Assembly (NCBI GenBank): GCA_023429825.1
Contig: JAEZDC010000100.1
Location: 1 to 16,429, forward strand
DNA length: 16,429 bases
DNA from: Bacteroidota bacterium
GTDB taxonomy: Bacteria > Bacteroidota > Bacteroidia > Chitinophagales > Chitinophagaceae
Direction of reading: 5' to 3'
A model generated the notes under the pieces. The model was not told the DNA's origin and did no database searches. It saw nothing but the letters and a program-made list of their open reading frames with translations. Positions 15,290 through 16,429 of this stretch are shown in pieces. The number at the start of each line of letters is the position of its first letter. Position 1 is the first letter of the stretch. Both the position numbers and the translations under genes were made by a program.

Positions 15290-15384
15290 TTTTTCTAGAA
15301 ACAGGATGCTCCTACGGAGCATACCTAATTCCGTAACGCTCATGCCAGCGATGCCGACTCCGTAGGAGTTCTCTGTTTCTAGAA
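15290..15384. repeat. REP-like doublet upstream of the transposase gene
   Basis: Two inverted palindromes: GCTCCTACGGAGC (15308-15320), preceded by TTCTAGAAACAGGAT, and ACTCCGTAGGAGT (15357-15369), followed by TCTCTGTTTCTAGAA. The outer arms TTCTAGAAACAG and CTGTTTCTAGAA are perfect 12-base complements. The spacer contains CTCATGCCAGCGA at 15339-15351, shared with the downstream doublet. A decayed third element (CCGGCTACACAGGAGTTG, 15403-15420) follows. The arrangement is like a REPIN/BIME unit. Confidence 0.88.
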
Positions 15385-15464
15385 CCCCATTATTCAAGAT
15401 TCCCGGCTACACAGGAGTTGACGATGAATACGATAAATGCCCTAAATTGGTAACAAACAACCCA

Positions 15465-15923
15465 ATGCCCAACACATTCTCGCAGATCTACCTGCAATTC
15501 GTTTTTGCTGTAAAGCATCGACAGTCGCTAATCCCCAAACAACATAAAGAAGAGCTGCATATGTACATCACAGGCCTTGTACAAAATCGAAAAGCTAAGA
15601 TGCTTGCCGTTCATTGCATGCCCGATCATTTGCACCTGTTTGTTGGATTCAAGCCGGTGATACCTATCTCTGATTTTGTAAAGGAAATCAAAGTGGCAAG
15701 CAATCAGTTCATTAATGATAAGGGATGGATAGATACGAAATTCAATTGGCAGGAAGGCTATGGAGTGTTTTCATATTCTCATTCACATATTGATTCGGTA
15801 GTAAAGTATATCTTAAACCAGGAAGCACATCATAGAAAAAGAACTTTTCGTCAAGAGTATCTTGATTTTCTTGACAAGTTTGAATTGCCATATGAAGAAG
15901 GATATTTGTTTGAATTCATTTAA
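15465..15923 (+). CDS. REP-associated tyrosine transposase (RAYT), Y1/IS200-like
   Basis: A 152-residue HUH-family single-strand DNA transposase with a single Y1_Tnp domain. Visible catalytic parts are the HUH motif H55-L56-H57 within MPDHLHLFVG, and the likely catalytic Tyr115 in VVKYILNQEAHH, the usual position before the paired His (H122, H123). The N-terminus FSQIYLQFVFAVKHRQ is typical of Bacteroidota members annotated as IS200/IS605-like transposases. There is no tnpB nearby and no IS200-type end structure other than the flanking REP doublets, so I call it a RAYT-type domesticated or REP-mobilising enzyme. The start ATG 15465 is preferred to TTG 15447 because it gives the standard MPNTFSQIY N-terminus. 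All catalytic residues are intact, so the enzyme may be active. Confidence 0.9.
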   Translation: MPNTFSQIYLQFVFAVKHRQSLIPKQHKEELHMYITGLVQNRKAKMLAVHCMPDHLHLFVGFKPVIPISDFVKEIKVASNQFINDKGWIDTKFNWQEGYGVFSYSHSHIDSVVKYILNQEAHHRKRTFRQEYLDFLDKFELPYEEGYLFEFI

Positions 15924-15938
15924 AACGAAATAGGAGGA

Positions 15939-16101
15939 GGCTCCTACGGAGCCTTTATTATTATAAATATTTTTCCTAGAAACAGGATGCTCCTACGGAG
16001 CTAACTAACTCCTAATACTCATGCCAGCGACACCTAACTCCGTAGAAGTTCCCTGTTTCTAGAACCCCGGCTTTTTTAGAATTTCCGGCTCCGTAGGAGC
16101 C
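15939..16101. repeat. REP-like array downstream of the transposase gene (nested inverted pairs)
   Basis: Four palindromes in the order reverse, reverse, forward, forward: GGCTCCTACGGAGCC (15939-15953), GCTCCTACGGAGC (15989-16001, preceded by CTAGAAACAGGAT), AACTCCGTAGAAGTT (16036-16050, followed by CCCTGTTTCTAGAA) and GGCTCCGTAGGAGCC (16087-16101). The inner pair with spacer motif CTCATGCCAGCGA (16018-16030) is a direct copy of the doublet at 15290-15384. The outer pair adds a second nested layer. The cluster begins 15 bases after the transposase stop and ends 34 bases before the stop of the convergent Sua5-family gene. Confidence 0.88.
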
Positions 16102-16135
16102 GCCTTTCATCGTGTAATTCATCTATCATAAAAAA

Positions 16136-16429
16136 TCAATCCAATATAAATTCACCCGCTCCTTCTCTTATCACCTGGTAAACATCACTCGTACAATCCA
16201 CAATCGTAGACGGAATCATACCGCCAATACCGCCATCTACAACTATATCCACCAGGTTTCGAAAATTCTCATACATCAATTCCGGGTCGGTGTATTCTTC
16301 TACCATCTCTCCCGGCAGAGAAGCAGAAAGTAAGGGACGGCCCATCTCTTCTACTATCGCCCTGGCAATATTATTATCAGGCACACGCAACCCGATCGTA
16401 TGCTTTTTTGTTTGCAGGATCTTAGGCAC
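16136..16429 (-). CDS. Sua5/YciO/YrdC-family protein, C-terminal part (5' end outside window)
   Basis: The last 97-98 residues of a protein of the Sua5/YciO/YrdC family, which includes L-threonylcarbamoyladenylate synthase (first step of the t6A37 tRNA modification). The frame is open to the window edge, so the GTG at 16429 is most likely an internal Val. Visible family features are KKHTIGLRVPDNNIARAI, the GRPLLSASLPGE segment and IPSTIVDCTS, matching the substrate-binding core of YrdC-like domains. The full protein would be expected to have about 200 residues. It resembles the YciO-like branch often annotated as threonylcarbamoyl-AMP synthase in Bacteroidota; the exact activity cannot be set from this part. 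Confidence 0.85.
   Translation of the reverse strand: MPKILQTKKHTIGLRVPDNNIARAIVEEMGRPLLSASLPGEMVEEYTDPELMYENFRNLVDIVVDGGIGGMIPSTIVDCTSDVYQVIREGAGEFILD

Noticed and set aside
15418..15450. Possible promoter for the RAYT gene (TTG ... TAAATTGG)
   Set aside because: The -7 box lacks the TTTG end and the spacing is 22 bases; too weak to call.
15465..15923. Transposase considered as an ordinary IS200/IS605 element
   Set aside because: No tnpB and no single pair of subterminal IS200 hairpins at the gene boundaries; the flanking repeats occur elsewhere without the gene, as expected for a RAYT. A decayed IS origin cannot be fully excluded.
15290..16101. Repeat array considered as CRISPR
   Set aside because: Repeats are palindromes in both orientations with unequal spacers that are themselves conserved, and there are no cas genes; this fits REP elements, not CRISPR.

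Overview
The window looks like chromosomal DNA from a member of the Bacteroidota, most likely the Chitinophagaceae or a close relative. The evidence is the Bacteroidota-type promoter signature (TTG, about 19 bases, TAnnTTTG) in front of several genes, start codons without clear Shine-Dalgarno sequences, a compact rimP-nusA-infB operon without ylxR/ylxQ or rbfA, an IF2 with a long RGG-rich linker, a lipoprotein LptC and a small DUF4834-type protein. The family placement is inference from protein style; no database search was possible.

Layout: 1-1134 holds the 3' end of an outer-membrane beta-barrel gene overlapping lptC (envelope/LPS export). A small membrane-anchored DUF4834-like gene abuts lptC tail to tail. 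At 1448-6384 lies the translation/transcription operon rimP, nusA, infB, with its own promoter, a terminator-like hairpin in the rimP leader, and a strong intrinsic terminator after infB. 6385-6684 is intergenic and contains four REP-like palindromes and a short heptamer tract. Next come psd (minus strand), a 610-base non-coding stretch with a degenerate 125-base tandem repeat, a DUF885 zinc-peptidase-like lipoprotein, a GT4-type glycosyltransferase, a membrane-anchored patatin-like protein (minus), a COX15/CtaA heme A synthase (minus), and rnhB (plus). At 15290-16101 a single-domain HUH/Y1 transposase (RAYT type) sits between two copies of a REP doublet. The window ends inside the 3' part of a Sua5/YciO/YrdC-family gene on the minus strand.

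Most genes are core housekeeping functions: ribosome maturation, transcription elongation/termination, translation initiation, phosphatidylethanolamine synthesis, heme A synthesis and RNA-DNA hybrid repair. The accessory signal is the REP/RAYT system: ten recognisable CTCCGTAGGAG palindromes in two sub-types, arranged as inverted pairs. Six flank the transposase gene and four lie about 9 kb away after infB, consistent with dispersal in trans. Other unexplained structures are the rimP leader hairpin (possible NusA-linked attenuation), heptamer repeats between genes, the 125-base/21-base nested tandem repeat upstream of psd, and promoters so close to start codons that the mRNAs should be leaderless or nearly so.
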